This document shows, piece by piece, positions 42,199 through 51,266 of a stretch of DNA of 64,000 bases. Under the pieces are notes generated by a model. The model had not been told where the DNA came from and made no database searches. It saw only the letters and a list, made by a program, of their open reading frames with translations. This DNA comes from Halalkalibacter suaedae (GTDB taxonomy: Bacteria; Bacillota; Bacilli; Bacillales; Bacillaceae_D), in the NCBI RefSeq assembly GCF_017939705.1, contig NZ_JAGKSQ010000005.1:1-64000 (forward strand). Direction: 5' to 3'. Positions within the stretch are counted from its first letter, which is position 1, and every line of letters begins with the position of its first letter. The translations under genes were made by a program, and so were the position numbers.

Positions 42199-43180
42199 TT
42201 GTTGTCCCCCTATTGTTGCCTGTAGTGACCGTTACACGATCTTCAGATAATAAATCAGAAACTGTCCCAATTTTATAACCCTTTTCTTTAATACCAATAA
42301 TCATTTGCTCAAGACCTTCAGAAGACGGTGCGGTTGGATGCATGAGTATCATTGCTCCAGGATGTACTTTGGATAAAACACGCTCAACCATCGATGATGT
42401 GTCAGGTTTTCTCCAGTCAACCGTATCAACAGACCACATAATTGTCTTCATACCTAATTCGCTAGCACGATCTACTACAGATTGATTATAACTTCCACTA
42501 GGTGGAGCGAACCATTTTGGAGTAATTTCAACTGCCGCCTTAATAGCTGCGTTCGTTCGCGTTAACTCTTCATCAATTCGTTCCTTCGTCAATGTGTTCA
42601 TATCTGGATGTGAATAAGCATGATTTCCAATTTCATGTCCTTCTTCAACGAGCATCGTTGTTAAATTAGGATTGTCTTTTACCCATGACCCGTCTAAGAA
42701 AAAGGTTGTATGTAATCCATGTTTCTTTAATGTCTTTAACATATTAGGCAAATATTCATTTCCCCATGCAACATTTATTAAAAAAGTAACCATTGGCTTT
42801 TCTTCATTACCTCTATAAATGGCTGTTGGTGGTAAATCGTCAAGATGAACTGTTGGCGCCATTTCTTTAAAAACCAAACGATCTTCATCAAATTCATTCG
42901 TTTTTTCCATCTTTTCATAAGAGGCTTCAACATCGACTTCTAATCCATTATAACCAGGCACTGCCTTCCATACTTTATCAACTCTTGCGTCTATCGCTGG
43001 TTCATTATAGGAATCTGCTTTATCCATTATTTCTTTATATAAAGAGTTATGCTCATTGAAGACAGGCTTATCCTGTTTAAGCGTTTCAATATATTTCATC
43101 GAAAAAGGATTTTGCACTGCACTAATAGAGAAAAAAACGATAAAGCCAAACGTAAAAAGATGTACAATCTTGTTTTTCAT
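42182..43180 (-). CDS. ylxY: YlxY, polysaccharide-deacetylase-like sporulation protein
   Basis: The 332-residue protein starts with a hydrophobic signal anchor (about 4-22) and has a NodB-type deacetylase domain (about 125-320). The catalytic Asp-Asp of TFDDG is replaced by INVAWGNE, while the metal-ligand H-x-x-x-H of GNHAYSHPDM remains, so activity is doubtful; B. subtilis YlxY has, as I recall, the same change. The ATG at 43180 has GAGGAGGG seven bases upstream; the ORF extends 11 codons further. It lies between pnp and mlpA and overlaps mlpA. Confidence 0.92.
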   Translation of the reverse strand: MKNKIVHLFTFGFIVFFSISAVQNPFSMKYIETLKQDKPVFNEHNSLYKEIMDKADSYNEPAIDARVDKVWKAVPGYNGLEVDVEASYEKMEKTNEFDEDRLVFKEMAPTVHLDDLPPTAIYRGNEEKPMVTFLINVAWGNEYLPNMLKTLKKHGLHTTFFLDGSWVKDNPNLTTMLVEEGHEIGNHAYSHPDMNTLTKERIDEELTRTNAAIKAAVEITPKWFAPPSGSYNQSVVDRASELGMKTIMWSVDTVDWRKPDTSSMVERVLSKVHPGAMILMHPTAPSSEGLEQMIIGIKEKGYKIGTVSDLLSEDRVTVTTGNNRGTTSGTEN

Positions 43181-43194
43181 TTTGATACCCTCCT

Positions 43195-43216
43195 CTAGTG
43201 CGATTGTATGCACTAG
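43195..43216 (-). promoter_or_regulatory. Hairpin and possible sigma-E -10 element before ylxY
   Basis: CTAGTGC (43195-43201) and GCACTAG (43210-43216) form an inverted repeat adjoining the ylxY ribosome binding site. Inside it the minus strand reads CATACAAT (43203-43210), a perfect sigma-E -10, but I see no matching sigma-E -35. A transcript starting here would have a leader of about 20 nt. Confidence 0.35.
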
Positions 43217-43239
43217 ATGGACAGGTTAGAACGCAAAGC

Positions 43240-43273
43240 AAAAGGAGACTAGGTCAACACACTCCCAGTCCCC
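43240..43273 (-). terminator. Weak terminator-like hairpin after pnp
   Basis: GGAGACT (43244-43250) can pair with AGTCCCC (43267-43273) with one G-U pair around a 16-base loop; the minus strand then reads TTTTGCTTTG. The long loop makes it uncertain. Confidence 0.4.
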
Positions 43274-43281
43274 CCACTTCC

Positions 43282-45396
43282 TTATTTCTGAGCTTGGCCT
43301 TCTCTTTCTTTTTGTTCTTTCAGGATAACCTTTCTAGAAAGATTTACCCTTCCTTGGTTGTCAACCTCTGTAACACGAACGAGAATTTCATCTCCAAGCT
43401 TCAGAACATCCTCGACCTTCTCGATTCTTTCCTCAGCTAATTGAGAAATGTGAACAAGACCGTCTTTGCCTTTAAATAATTCAACAAATGCACCAAACTT
43501 TTCAATACGCTTGACCTTACCCAGATAAGTTTGACCAATTTCTACTTCACGTACTAAATCTTCAATAATTGACTTGGCCTTTTCGTTCATTGCCATATCT
43601 ACTGAAGCAATGTAAACTTTACCATCCTGCTCAATATCAATCTTCACACCAGTTTCTTCAATGATTTTGTTGATCATTTTTCCACTTGGACCAATTACAT
43701 CACGAATCTTGTCTGGCTTAATGCTCATTGTTAAAATTTTTGGAGCATAATTAGATAATTCTTTTCTAGATTCAGCAATCGCTGATAACATATTATCTAA
43801 GATAACCATTCTGCCTCTTTTTGCTTGTCCAAGTGCTTCCTCAAGAATTTCTCTATTGATCCCTGAGATTTTAATGTCCATTTGAAGTGCAGTTACACCT
43901 TCTCTTGTTCCTGCTACTTTAAAGTCCATGTCTCCGAGAGCATCTTCCATTCCTTGAATGTCTGTTAACACTGAAACATGTTCCCCTTGCTTAACTAGGC
44001 CCATCGCAATACCAGCAACAGGTGCTTTAATTGGAACCCCAGCATCCATCATAGCAAGTGTACTTGCACAAATACTTGCCTGTGAAGTGGAACCATTTGA
44101 TTCCAACACTTCAGAAACTAAGCGTACAGTATATGGAAAGTCATTCTCATTTGGAATAACAGGTTCAAGAGCACGTTCTCCTAATGCACCATGTCCAATT
44201 TCTCTACGTCCAGGTCCACGAATAGGTCCTGTTTCTCCAACACTAAATTGCGGGAAATTATAGTGATGCATAAAACGTTTAGACTCTTCAATTCCAAGAC
44301 CATCTAGAATTTGTACATCCCCTAGTGCACCCAATGTACAAATGCTTAACGCCTGTGTTTGACCACGTGTGAAAAGTCCCGAACCATGTGTACGTGGCAA
44401 TAGATCAACTTGAGATGATAAAGGACGAATCTCGTCAACCTTACGTCCATCTGGTCTTACTTTATCAATTGTAATTAAACGTCTAACTTCTTCTTTTACA
44501 ATTTTATGTAGGACCTCACTAACGTCACCTAACTTAATCTCTTCACGCTCTTCAAATACTTCAATTGTTTTAGCCTTAACTGCATCGATTGCTTCAGCAC
44601 GAGCATGCTTTTCTTGAACTTGTACAGCTGTCTTTAGTTCAGTTTCAGCCATTGAACGAATTTCATTCTCAAGATCAGCATCAACTTGTTTCAGCTTCAC
44701 TTCACTTTTTTCTTTGCCGACTACTGCAACAATTTCTTCTTGAAATGCAATTAATTTCTTGATTTGGTCATGACCGAACATAATTGCCTCAAGCATAACT
44801 TCTTCAGTTACTTCATCAGCACCTGCTTCAACCATGTTAATCGCATCTTTTGTTCCTGCAACAACGAGATCGATATCACTTTTCTCAAGTTGTTCTGCTG
44901 TTGGATTAATAATAAACTCCCCGTCTAAGCGACCAATTGTAACGCCAGCGATCGGTCCATCAAAGGGAATATCAGAAACAGATAATGCAAGTGATGATCC
45001 AATCATTGCTGCCATCTCTGAAGAGGCATTTTGATCAGAACTCATAACAATACTTATCACTTGAACCTCATTACGAAATCCATCAGGGAAAAGTGGTCGA
45101 ATCGGACGGTCAATCAAACGGCTTGTTAAGATTGCACGTTCACTAGGACGACCTTCTCTCTTAATAAATCCACCCGGGATTTTCCCAGCTGCATAGAGAC
45201 GCTCTTCATAGTTTACTGTCAAAGGAAAAAAGTTTAAATCCTTTGGTTCTTTTGAAGCTGTCGCAGTTGAAAGTACAGCCGTATCACCATATCTAACAAG
45301 TACAGCACCATTGGCTTGCTTTGCTAATTGGCCTGTCTCAACGATTAATTCTCGTCCAGCCCAGTCCATCTTAAATTCATGTTTTGTTTGTTCCAT
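43282..45396 (-). CDS. pnp: Polyribonucleotide nucleotidyltransferase (PNPase)
   Basis: PNPase is the phosphorolytic 3'-5' exoribonuclease of mRNA decay. The 704-residue protein (B. subtilis 705) has two RNase PH domains (about 10-230 and 310-545), the intervening helical domain, and C-terminal KH (about 555-615, with [11 protein letters not shown]) and S1 domains (about 620-690). The ATG at 45396 (MEQTKHEF) has GAGAGGAG upstream; eight extra codons in the longer ORF include that site. It lies downstream of rpsO, the arrangement usual in bacteria, with a leader hairpin at 45443-45472. Confidence 0.98.
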   Translation of the reverse strand: MEQTKHEFKMDWAGRELIVETGQLAKQANGAVLVRYGDTAVLSTATASKEPKDLNFFPLTVNYEERLYAAGKIPGGFIKREGRPSERAILTSRLIDRPIRPLFPDGFRNEVQVISIVMSSDQNASSEMAAMIGSSLALSVSDIPFDGPIAGVTIGRLDGEFIINPTAEQLEKSDIDLVVAGTKDAINMVEAGADEVTEEVMLEAIMFGHDQIKKLIAFQEEIVAVVGKEKSEVKLKQVDADLENEIRSMAETELKTAVQVQEKHARAEAIDAVKAKTIEVFEEREEIKLGDVSEVLHKIVKEEVRRLITIDKVRPDGRKVDEIRPLSSQVDLLPRTHGSGLFTRGQTQALSICTLGALGDVQILDGLGIEESKRFMHHYNFPQFSVGETGPIRGPGRREIGHGALGERALEPVIPNENDFPYTVRLVSEVLESNGSTSQASICASTLAMMDAGVPIKAPVAGIAMGLVKQGEHVSVLTDIQGMEDALGDMDFKVAGTREGVTALQMDIKISGINREILEEALGQAKRGRMVILDNMLSAIAESRKELSNYAPKILTMSIKPDKIRDVIGPSGKMINKIIEETGVKIDIEQDGKVYIASVDMAMNEKAKSIIEDLVREVEIGQTYLGKVKRIEKFGAFVELFKGKDGLVHISQLAEERIEKVEDVLKLGDEILVRVTEVDNQGRVNLSRKVILKEQKEREGQAQK

Positions 45397-45442
45397 TACG
45401 CGTACTCCTCTCGTACACAAGTATCAGTACCATTTATTATGA

Positions 45443-45472
45443 CCTTCTTATTTAAAATTATAAACAAGAAGG
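45443..45472 (-). promoter_or_regulatory. 12-bp hairpin in the pnp leader
   Basis: CCTTCTTATTTA (45443-45454) and TAAACAAGAAGG (45461-45472) pair over 12 positions with one G-U around a 6-base loop. It lies about 45 bp before the pnp ATG. A leader stem processed by endonuclease is how E. coli pnp autoregulates; a similar role here is inference. No clear sigma-A promoter was found in 45397-45530. Confidence 0.45.
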
Positions 45473-45530
45473 AGATATAATCATTTATTAACTAACATAT
45501 ATTGGGTTAATTACCAATGCTATGAGATCA

Positions 45531-45558
45531 AGAAAAAAGCGGGAAGATTCCCGCTTTT
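45531..45558 (-). terminator. Intrinsic terminator after rpsO
   Basis: AAAAGCGGGAA (45535-45545) pairs with TTCCCGCTTTT (45548-45558); on the minus strand the stem is followed by TTC and flanked by T's. It begins 7 bp after the rpsO stop and separates rpsO from pnp. Confidence 0.9.
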
Positions 45559-45565
45559 AGCAAAA

Positions 45566-45835
45566 TTATCGACGTAAACCAAGCTTGTCAACAAGATTAC
45601 GGTAACGTGTTACATCTTTGTTACGTAGGTACGTTAACAAGTTACGACGTTGACCAACCATCTTTAAAAGACCACGACGTGAATGGTGATCCTTCTTATG
45701 AGTACGTAAATGCTCATTTAATGTGTTGATTTGCTCAGTTAGGATAGCGACTTGAACTTCTGGAGAACCAGTGTCCGTGTCGTGCGTTTTGAACTCAGCG
45801 ATAAGCTCGTTCTTGCGCTCTTGTGCTAATGCCAT
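45566..45835 (-). CDS. rpsO: 30S ribosomal protein S15
   Basis: S15 binds the central domain of 16S rRNA early in 30S assembly. The 89-residue protein starts [16 protein letters not shown] and contains the invariant [15 protein letters not shown] and [14 protein letters not shown] segments. AGGAGGTG precedes the ATG at 45835; three codons of the longer ORF were dropped. It has its own strong promoter and a structured leader. Confidence 0.99.
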   Translation of the reverse strand: MALAQERKNELIAEFKTHDTDTGSPEVQVAILTEQINTLNEHLRTHKKDHHSRRGLLKMVGQRRNLLTYLRNKDVTRYRNLVDKLGLRR

Positions 45836-45925
45836 CCTATCCACCTCCTTCTTTTTTATCTCCTATCTCCTAGCAAACGTCGGTGATTCGATTTGCCAAG
45901 AAACGGAGTGTACAATGCGTACAAA
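45836..45925 (-). promoter_or_regulatory. Structured rpsO leader, possible S15 autoregulatory element
   Basis: The roughly 90-nt leader can form a stem with arms GCAAATCG and CGA-CG-TTTGC just before the ribosome binding site, plus a GTACGCATTGTAC hairpin. S15 represses its own translation by binding leader RNA in Geobacillus and other bacteria. The structure has not been matched to a known S15 leader class. Confidence 0.35.
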
Positions 45926-45929
45926 GCTT

Positions 45930-45958
45930 ATTGTAACTTGTTATTCATTAATTTGCAA
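45930..45958 (-). promoter_or_regulatory. Sigma-A promoter of rpsO
   Basis: On the minus strand, TTGCAA (45953-45958) and TACAAT (45930-45935) are separated by 17 bases. It lies directly after the ribF stop, and no terminator separates it from ribF. Confidence 0.8.
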
Positions 45959-45962
45959 GTTA

Positions 45963-46901
45963 CTATTTGTTGAAATGCCTTAACGCTGCATCCTTATCTG
46001 CCTTGATTTGTTCAACAAGTTCGTCTATTCCATTGAATTTCATTTCACTTCTTAGCCTAATTATCCATTCAACTTCAATTGATTGACCATATATCTCTTC
46101 ATTAAAGTTAAACAAATGAACCTCAATGGTAGGTTCGGTTACAGCATCATGGAAAGTAGGTTTAAAACCAATATTACAAACTCCGTGATGCTGTTGGTTA
46201 TGGATTAGAGCATTAACTGCATAAACTCCTGTGCTCGGGATGAGATAATGATCAGTTAGTGAAATATTAGCAGTTGGAAAGCCGATCGTTCTACCTCTCT
46301 TTTCTCCATCCACAACCTTTCCAGTAATCGAATATGGACGATTAAGTAACTGTGAAACCTGCTCTACTTCTCCTTTGTCGAGCAAATTGCGAATCCGGGT
46401 CGAACTGACCTTCTCATCATTCTCTTCATATTTCGTTACAGTTGTAATCTTGAGACGATCCCTGGCATGCAAAGGAAGGGTCTCCATGGTGCCCTTCCCA
46501 AGTGCCCCATATGTGAAATCATAGCCCGCAACAACATGAACAACTCCCAAAGTAATTAGATAATCATCAACAAATTGCTGTGGTGTTAACTTGGCAAATT
46601 CAAGTGAGAATTCAATCACATATAATGTTTCAATGCCAAGTTCTTCTATTTTTTTTATTTTTTCTTTTAAAGGCGTTATGTATTTCATTTGTGAATTAGA
46701 AGGCCTTAATACTTCTTTAGGATGTGGGTGAAAGGTCATTGCAGCAGCGTGATAATTGCCTTGATTTGCTAAATCTCTTGCTGTATTGAAAACAGCTTGA
46801 TGACCTTTATGCACTCCGTCAAAAAAACCTAAGGCCATCACGGTTGGTTTATGCTGTAAATTATTTGTATCAATTGGATGGTGTAAATAAATGGTATCCA
46901 T
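45963..46901 (-). CDS. ribF: Bifunctional riboflavin kinase/FAD synthetase
   Basis: This enzyme phosphorylates riboflavin to FMN and adenylates FMN to FAD. The 312-residue protein has the N-terminal nucleotidyl-transferase domain (about 15-180) with GFFDGVHKGHQ and SSTRIRNLL, and the C-terminal flavokinase domain (about 185-310) with GRTIGFPTANI. AAGGGG lies seven bases before the ATG. It follows truB by 21 bp in the nusA operon; the B. subtilis homologue is named ribC. Confidence 0.97.
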   Translation of the reverse strand: MDTIYLHHPIDTNNLQHKPTVMALGFFDGVHKGHQAVFNTARDLANQGNYHAAAMTFHPHPKEVLRPSNSQMKYITPLKEKIKKIEELGIETLYVIEFSLEFAKLTPQQFVDDYLITLGVVHVVAGYDFTYGALGKGTMETLPLHARDRLKITTVTKYEENDEKVSSTRIRNLLDKGEVEQVSQLLNRPYSITGKVVDGEKRGRTIGFPTANISLTDHYLIPSTGVYAVNALIHNQQHHGVCNIGFKPTFHDAVTEPTIEVHLFNFNEEIYGQSIEVEWIIRLRSEMKFNGIDELVEQIKADKDAALRHFNK

Positions 46902-46922
46902 TAAGAATCCCCTTTTCGCGGA

Positions 46923-47831
46923 CTAATTTCCAGTCCAAAACATTTTTTCTGGCTTAATATACCCTTCTTTAGTTGGGTGTTGCTTATAAATGGCTAAGCA
47001 CTCACCATCTTCATTATATACGGTAAAACGTTTTTGATCTATGTTTGAGCTGATAACTGCTCCGTTCTTAATGAACTGTTCTGTTTCTCTATCAACAATT
47101 TGTTTAGGTATCATAGATATGGCCGTATCAAACGGGCGAAGAACAGATAGTAATGTTCCCTCTTGCTTGAGTTCCTCCAATTGAGAAAAATGATAACTTT
47201 CATTTAATGTATATGGACCTGATGTAAGCCTAATGAGATCTGACATATGCGCCGGATAACCAAGTCGTTTGCCAATGTCAACAGCAAGGGTGCGTATATA
47301 CGTTCCTTTACTACACAAAACGTTAAAGCGAAAACTCGCTGTATTCTCACGATAAGCAACTTCCGAACATAAATCAATTGAATGAATGGTTACCTCGCGA
47401 CTAGGACGTTCAATCACTTTTCCTTCTCTTGCATATTCGTATAGGCGCTTGCCCTTTACTTTTACAGCTGAATACATTGGAGGAGTTTGAACAACTTTGC
47501 CAAGAAACTCATTTAAAACGCTTTGTAGCTGCTCACTCGTCCATTTGTCTTCAATCTTTTTCGTCTGTACTACATCACCACTTCTATCTTCTGTTGTCGT
47601 TGAATAACCTATGGTTACTTCACCTTCATACATCTTATCATGCCCCGACATATACTCTACGACCTTGGTTGCTTTTCCAACACAGATAGGAAGGACACCG
47701 TTTACGTCTGGGTCGAGTGTACCAGTATGCCCTACTTTTTTTGTTTGAAACAATCGTCTTACTTTATAAACACAGTCATGAGATGTCATCCCTCTAGGTT
47801 TGTGTAGGATTAAAATTCCATTAGGTTGCAT
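46923..47831 (-). CDS. truB: tRNA pseudouridine(55) synthase TruB
   Basis: TruB makes pseudouridine 55 in the T-loop of tRNAs. The 302-residue protein has the catalytic Asp40 in GTLDPDVNGVLP, KPRGMTSHD, and a C-terminal PUA-like domain. GGAGGG precedes the ATG. A long perfect hairpin lies between rbfA and truB. Confidence 0.97.
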   Translation of the reverse strand: MQPNGILILHKPRGMTSHDCVYKVRRLFQTKKVGHTGTLDPDVNGVLPICVGKATKVVEYMSGHDKMYEGEVTIGYSTTTEDRSGDVVQTKKIEDKWTSEQLQSVLNEFLGKVVQTPPMYSAVKVKGKRLYEYAREGKVIERPSREVTIHSIDLCSEVAYRENTASFRFNVLCSKGTYIRTLAVDIGKRLGYPAHMSDLIRLTSGPYTLNESYHFSQLEELKQEGTLLSVLRPFDTAISMIPKQIVDRETEQFIKNGAVISSNIDQKRFTVYNEDGECLAIYKQHPTKEGYIKPEKMFWTGN

Positions 47832-47849
47832 AGTCTACCCTCCATTAAT

Positions 47850-47889
47850 ATAAAGGAGGATAGAAGAGCATATGCTCTTCTATCCTCCT
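47850..47889 (-). terminator. Perfect 36-bp palindrome between rbfA and truB
   Basis: Arms AGGAGGATAGAAGAGCAT (47854-47871) and its exact complement (47872-47889) meet without spacer. On the minus strand TTTATATT follows, so it resembles an intrinsic terminator with a mediocre U-tract. Its arms contain AGGAGG and CCTCCT, an SD-like and an anti-SD-like sequence, 15-20 nt before the truB ribosome binding site. Confidence 0.55.
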
Positions 47890-47900
47890 GGTTTTCATTC

Positions 47901-48254
47901 TTATGGACGTTCATTTCGATTTAAGTCCTGTAAAAGCGTTTCAATACGATTCCCATATTCAATCGATTGATCAAATTCAAAGAAAATATCAGGTGTCTTC
48001 CGTAGACGAATTCTCTTGCCCACTTCTGAACGAATAAATCCTTTGGCCTTTGACAACGCTTGAATCGTCGCTTCTTTTTGCTCTTCATTACCCAAAACGG
48101 TTATAAATACTTTTGCTTGTTGTAGATCCCCTGTTACATCAACCCCTGTTACTGTAACAAAGTTGACTCTAGGGTCTTTAATTTCACGCATGATGATATC
48201 ACTAAGTTCTTTCTTCATTTGTTCACCAACACGGTGTGCACGAACGTTGCTCAT
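47901..48254 (-). CDS. rbfA: Ribosome-binding factor A
   Basis: RbfA is a KH-fold 30S maturation factor important for 16S processing and cold growth. The 117-residue product starts [21 protein letters not shown] and has the [15 protein letters not shown] strand and [15 protein letters not shown] segment. The ATG at 48254 has GGGGTG six bases upstream; an in-frame GTG three codons earlier lies on that site. Confidence 0.97.
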   Translation of the reverse strand: MSNVRAHRVGEQMKKELSDIIMREIKDPRVNFVTVTGVDVTGDLQQAKVFITVLGNEEQKEATIQALSKAKGFIRSEVGKRIRLRKTPDIFFEFDQSIEYGNRIETLLQDLNRNERP

Positions 48255-48274
48255 GTTATTCACCCCTTATATGC

Positions 48275-48553
48275 TTACAACCATTCATATTCTGTTACAG
48301 TACGTTCTGCCTCAGGCTGACCATCAATTAATGCAAGTGCCCGCTGTAGCTCACGATCACATACGGCACGATCATTAGAAACAGTCACTAAGGTTAACTC
48401 AGCACGTTGCCAAACATCATGATGTGCTGTTTCTGCAACTGAAATATTAAATCGTTGTTTGATCCTAGTTTGAAGGCTTTTGAGAACAGAACGCTTTTCT
48501 TTTAGTGATTGAACATCGTAAATCATAAGTTCCAAGCGCACAGATCCGATCAT
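48275..48553 (-). CDS. ylxP: YlxP (DUF503) family protein
   Basis: This 92-residue protein ([24 protein letters not shown]) belongs to the DUF503/YlxP family, conserved in the nusA operon between infB and rbfA. Its role is probably linked to 30S assembly or translation but is not proven. Its ATG overlaps the infB stop by one base (TAATG), with only a weak ribosome binding site, implying coupling. Confidence 0.93.
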   Translation of the reverse strand: MIGSVRLELMIYDVQSLKEKRSVLKSLQTRIKQRFNISVAETAHHDVWQRAELTLVTVSNDRAVCDRELQRALALIDGQPEAERTVTEYEWL

Positions 48554-50658
48554 TATTTACGCTCAATTTCTTCCATTACATAAGCTTCAATAATGTCGCC
48601 TTCTTTAAGATCATTAAAGTTCTCAAGAGTTATCCCGCACTCATATCCTGCTGCTACTTCTTTAGCATCATCCTTGAATCGCTTGAGGGCGTTAATGGAG
48701 CCTTCATAAATAACGATTCCTTCACGAATAAGACGAACAGTAGAATCTCTTGTCACTTTTCCTTCAGTTATATAAGAACCAGCAATTGTTCCTACTTTTG
48801 AAACTTTGAATGTTGTCCTAACTTCAGCTTGACCAATTACTTTTTCTTCAAATTCAGGGTCAAGCATACCTTTCATTGCTGCTTCAATCTCATCGATCGC
48901 ATTGTAAATAATACGATGTAGACGGATATCAACCTTTTCAGCTTCTGCTGTACGTTTAGCATTCACATCTGGACGTACATTAAAACCAATGACAATTCCG
49001 TTGGATGCCGATGCAAGCATGACATCATATTCTGTAATTGCACCAACACCAGTGTGAATAATGTTGATCTTTGCCCCTTCAACTTCAATCTTCTCAAGTG
49101 AACCGCGCATTGCTTCAACAGAACCTTGTACATCAGCTTTAATAATGATATTAATTTCTTTAACGTCACCTTGCTGAATTTGATTAAACAAGTCATCAAG
49201 ACTAACTCTCGAGCTAGCCGCAAGATTCGCCTCACGTTGACGCGACATTCTTACTTCACCAATTTGACGAGCTTTCTTCTCGTCTGGGAATGCTTGGAAC
49301 TGATCTCCAGCAAGAGGAACTTCATTTAATCCAGTAATCTCAACTGGTGTAGATGGACCTACCTCTTTTACTCGTCTTCCCAAATCATTTACCATCGCAC
49401 GTACTTTACCAAAGCTTGATCCAACAACGATAGGATCCCCAACTTTTAATGTACCCGATTGAACGAGAAGTGTCGCAACAGCTCCACGTCCTTTGTCAAG
49501 CTCTGCTTCAATAACAGACCCACGCGCTAACTTATCAGGGTTAGCTTTAAGCTCTGCTACCTCAGCTACTAGTAGAATCATTTCAAGAAGCTCGTCAATA
49601 CCCGTTCCAGCAAGTGCAGAAACATTAACGAAAATCGTTTCCCCACCCCATGCTTCAGGAACTAATTCAAACTCAGTTAACTCCTGCATCACTCGGTCAG
49701 GATTAGCTGCTTCTTTATCAATTTTGTTGACAGCAACAATAATTGGTACTCCTGCTGCCTTCGCATGACTAATCGCTTCTTTTGTTTGAGGCATGACACC
49801 ATCATCTGCAGCTACAACAAGGATTGTAATATCAGTCACTTGTGCACCACGTGCTCGCATCGTTGTAAAGGCCGCATGTCCCGGTGTATCAAGGAAAGTG
49901 ATTTTCTTTCCACTAGTTTCTACTTGATAAGCACCGATATGTTGAGTAATTCCTCCAGCTTCACCTTCTGTTACTTTTGTTTTTCTGATCGAATCAAGTA
50001 ACGTTGTTTTACCGTGGTCAACATGCCCCATAATTGTAACAACAGGAGGTCTCTCTTTTAAGTCTTCCTCTTTATCCTCATCAGCATAATTCTCAAACTC
50101 AGTTTCATCGATAACAATTTCTTCCTCAACTTCAACACCATAGTCGGTAGCAATTAATTCAATCGAATCTTTGTCGAGTTCTTGATTAATTGTGGCCATT
50201 ACACCTAGGAACATTAATTTCTTAATAAGTTCAGATGGTTCCTTATGTAGTTTAGAAGCTAATTCACCAACTGTTAAAGATTCAACAAAAGTAATCTTCT
50301 CTGGAAGTGGCTTTGGCTTTGGCGGCTCAGGTTTTTGTTGCTGTTGTGGAGGTCTTTGCTGTTGCTTACCTTTGTTGTTTCTGTTTTGATTTTGACCGGG
50401 TCTTTGTGGACCTTTTTTGTTGTTCCCTTGACCTTGTCGGTTTCCTTGTGGACGAGCGTCATTTTTCGGTTTCGCCGTTTCCTGTCCCTTGCTCTCAGGT
50501 GCAGAAGCATTATCACCTTCGATCACCTTCATCATTTTCTCATCAATTACAGACATATGATTTGATACATTAATCCCGGCACCTGCTAATTTATCAATAA
50601 TTGATTTACTTGGTACATCTTTTTCTTTGGCATATTCATATATTCTCATTTTCTTCAT
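48553..50658 (-). CDS. infB: Translation initiation factor IF-2
   Basis: IF-2 is the GTPase that brings initiator tRNA to the 30S subunit. The 701-residue protein has an N-terminal IF2_N domain (about 1-50), a Gln/Pro/Asn/Lys-rich linker (about 55-120), a second IF2_N domain (about 125-180) and the GTPase with GHVDHGKTT (about 210), DTPGH and NKID, then domains II, III and the C-terminal fMet-tRNA-binding domain. GGAGGG lies six bases before the ATG. It sits between ylxQ and ylxP in the nusA operon. Confidence 0.98.
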   Translation of the reverse strand: MKKMRIYEYAKEKDVPSKSIIDKLAGAGINVSNHMSVIDEKMMKVIEGDNASAPESKGQETAKPKNDARPQGNRQGQGNNKKGPQRPGQNQNRNNKGKQQQRPPQQQQKPEPPKPKPLPEKITFVESLTVGELASKLHKEPSELIKKLMFLGVMATINQELDKDSIELIATDYGVEVEEEIVIDETEFENYADEDKEEDLKERPPVVTIMGHVDHGKTTLLDSIRKTKVTEGEAGGITQHIGAYQVETSGKKITFLDTPGHAAFTTMRARGAQVTDITILVVAADDGVMPQTKEAISHAKAAGVPIIVAVNKIDKEAANPDRVMQELTEFELVPEAWGGETIFVNVSALAGTGIDELLEMILLVAEVAELKANPDKLARGSVIEAELDKGRGAVATLLVQSGTLKVGDPIVVGSSFGKVRAMVNDLGRRVKEVGPSTPVEITGLNEVPLAGDQFQAFPDEKKARQIGEVRMSRQREANLAASSRVSLDDLFNQIQQGDVKEINIIIKADVQGSVEAMRGSLEKIEVEGAKINIIHTGVGAITEYDVMLASASNGIVIGFNVRPDVNAKRTAEAEKVDIRLHRIIYNAIDEIEAAMKGMLDPEFEEKVIGQAEVRTTFKVSKVGTIAGSYITEGKVTRDSTVRLIREGIVIYEGSINALKRFKDDAKEVAAGYECGITLENFNDLKEGDIIEAYVMEEIERK

Positions 50659-50674
50659 GTACTTCCCTCCAGAA

Positions 50675-50980
50675 TCATTGGTCTATTAAGGTAATCATTT
50701 TTTTGGCAAATCCAACGTCCATGACACCAATAACGACTCTCTCCACTTTTCCGATCGCCTGTCCTAGCTCTTGTCGGTCTGAGACAATACGTACCGGTAT
50801 ATTGTAATGGCTACATTTGTCCAATACTTTTTTCTTTGTCTGTTCAGCTGCGTCTGCTGAAAGAATCACGACGTTCACAGATTGTCTACGGACTTCCTTC
50901 AATACAAGTTCTTCCCCTGTAACGAGCTTCCTTGCTCTAGCTGCAAGACCAAGTAATGAAAGCCACTTTGACTGAGCCAT
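50675..50980 (-). CDS. ylxQ: YlxQ, L7Ae-family RNA-binding protein
   Basis: The 101-residue L7Ae/L30e/S12e-family protein ([16 protein letters not shown]... [15 protein letters not shown]) has the expected kink-turn-binding fold. Its cellular target is uncertain. Its start overlaps the ylxR stop by one base. It is conserved between ylxR and infB in Firmicutes. Confidence 0.95.
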   Translation of the reverse strand: MAQSKWLSLLGLAARARKLVTGEELVLKEVRRQSVNVVILSADAAEQTKKKVLDKCSHYNIPVRIVSDRQELGQAIGKVERVVIGVMDVGFAKKMITLIDQ

Positions 50981-51252
50981 TATGTTCTTCCTTTCTTGCT
51001 TGCTTCCTTTAACTGGTCATAAATCTCGGGCTCAACCTTTACTTGTAAGTGCCTAGATAAAATATCCTTTTTCTTGGCGATATCGAAGCTTTCTTCATTA
51101 TTACTAATGTAAGCCCCACGACCATTTTTCTTTCCAGTTGGATCAACAGAAACCTCACCCTCTGGTGAACGAACAATTCGGATCAGTTCCTTTTTAGGTT
51201 TCATTTCATTTGTAACAAGACATTTTCGAAGAGGAACTTTACGTTGATTCAT
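50980..51252 (-). CDS. ylxR: YlxR/RnpM, RNase P-modulating protein
   Basis: This 90-residue basic protein ([32 protein letters not shown]) belongs to the YlxR family, recently reported to bind RNase P RNA and modulate its activity (RnpM). The GRGAYI motif is present. The ATG at 51252 has AGGGG nine bases upstream; the longer ORF begins with an ATG that directly abuts that site. It is coupled to ylxQ. Confidence 0.94.
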   Translation of the reverse strand: MNQRKVPLRKCLVTNEMKPKKELIRIVRSPEGEVSVDPTGKKNGRGAYISNNEESFDIAKKKDILSRHLQVKVEPEIYDQLKEASKKGRT

Positions 51253-51266
51253 TGGCCCCATCCCCT

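Noticed and set aside
44834-45034. Plus-strand ORFs opposite pnp, infB, cinA and similar genes
   Set aside because: These are antisense shadows of well-identified genes; codon use and ribosome binding sites do not support them.
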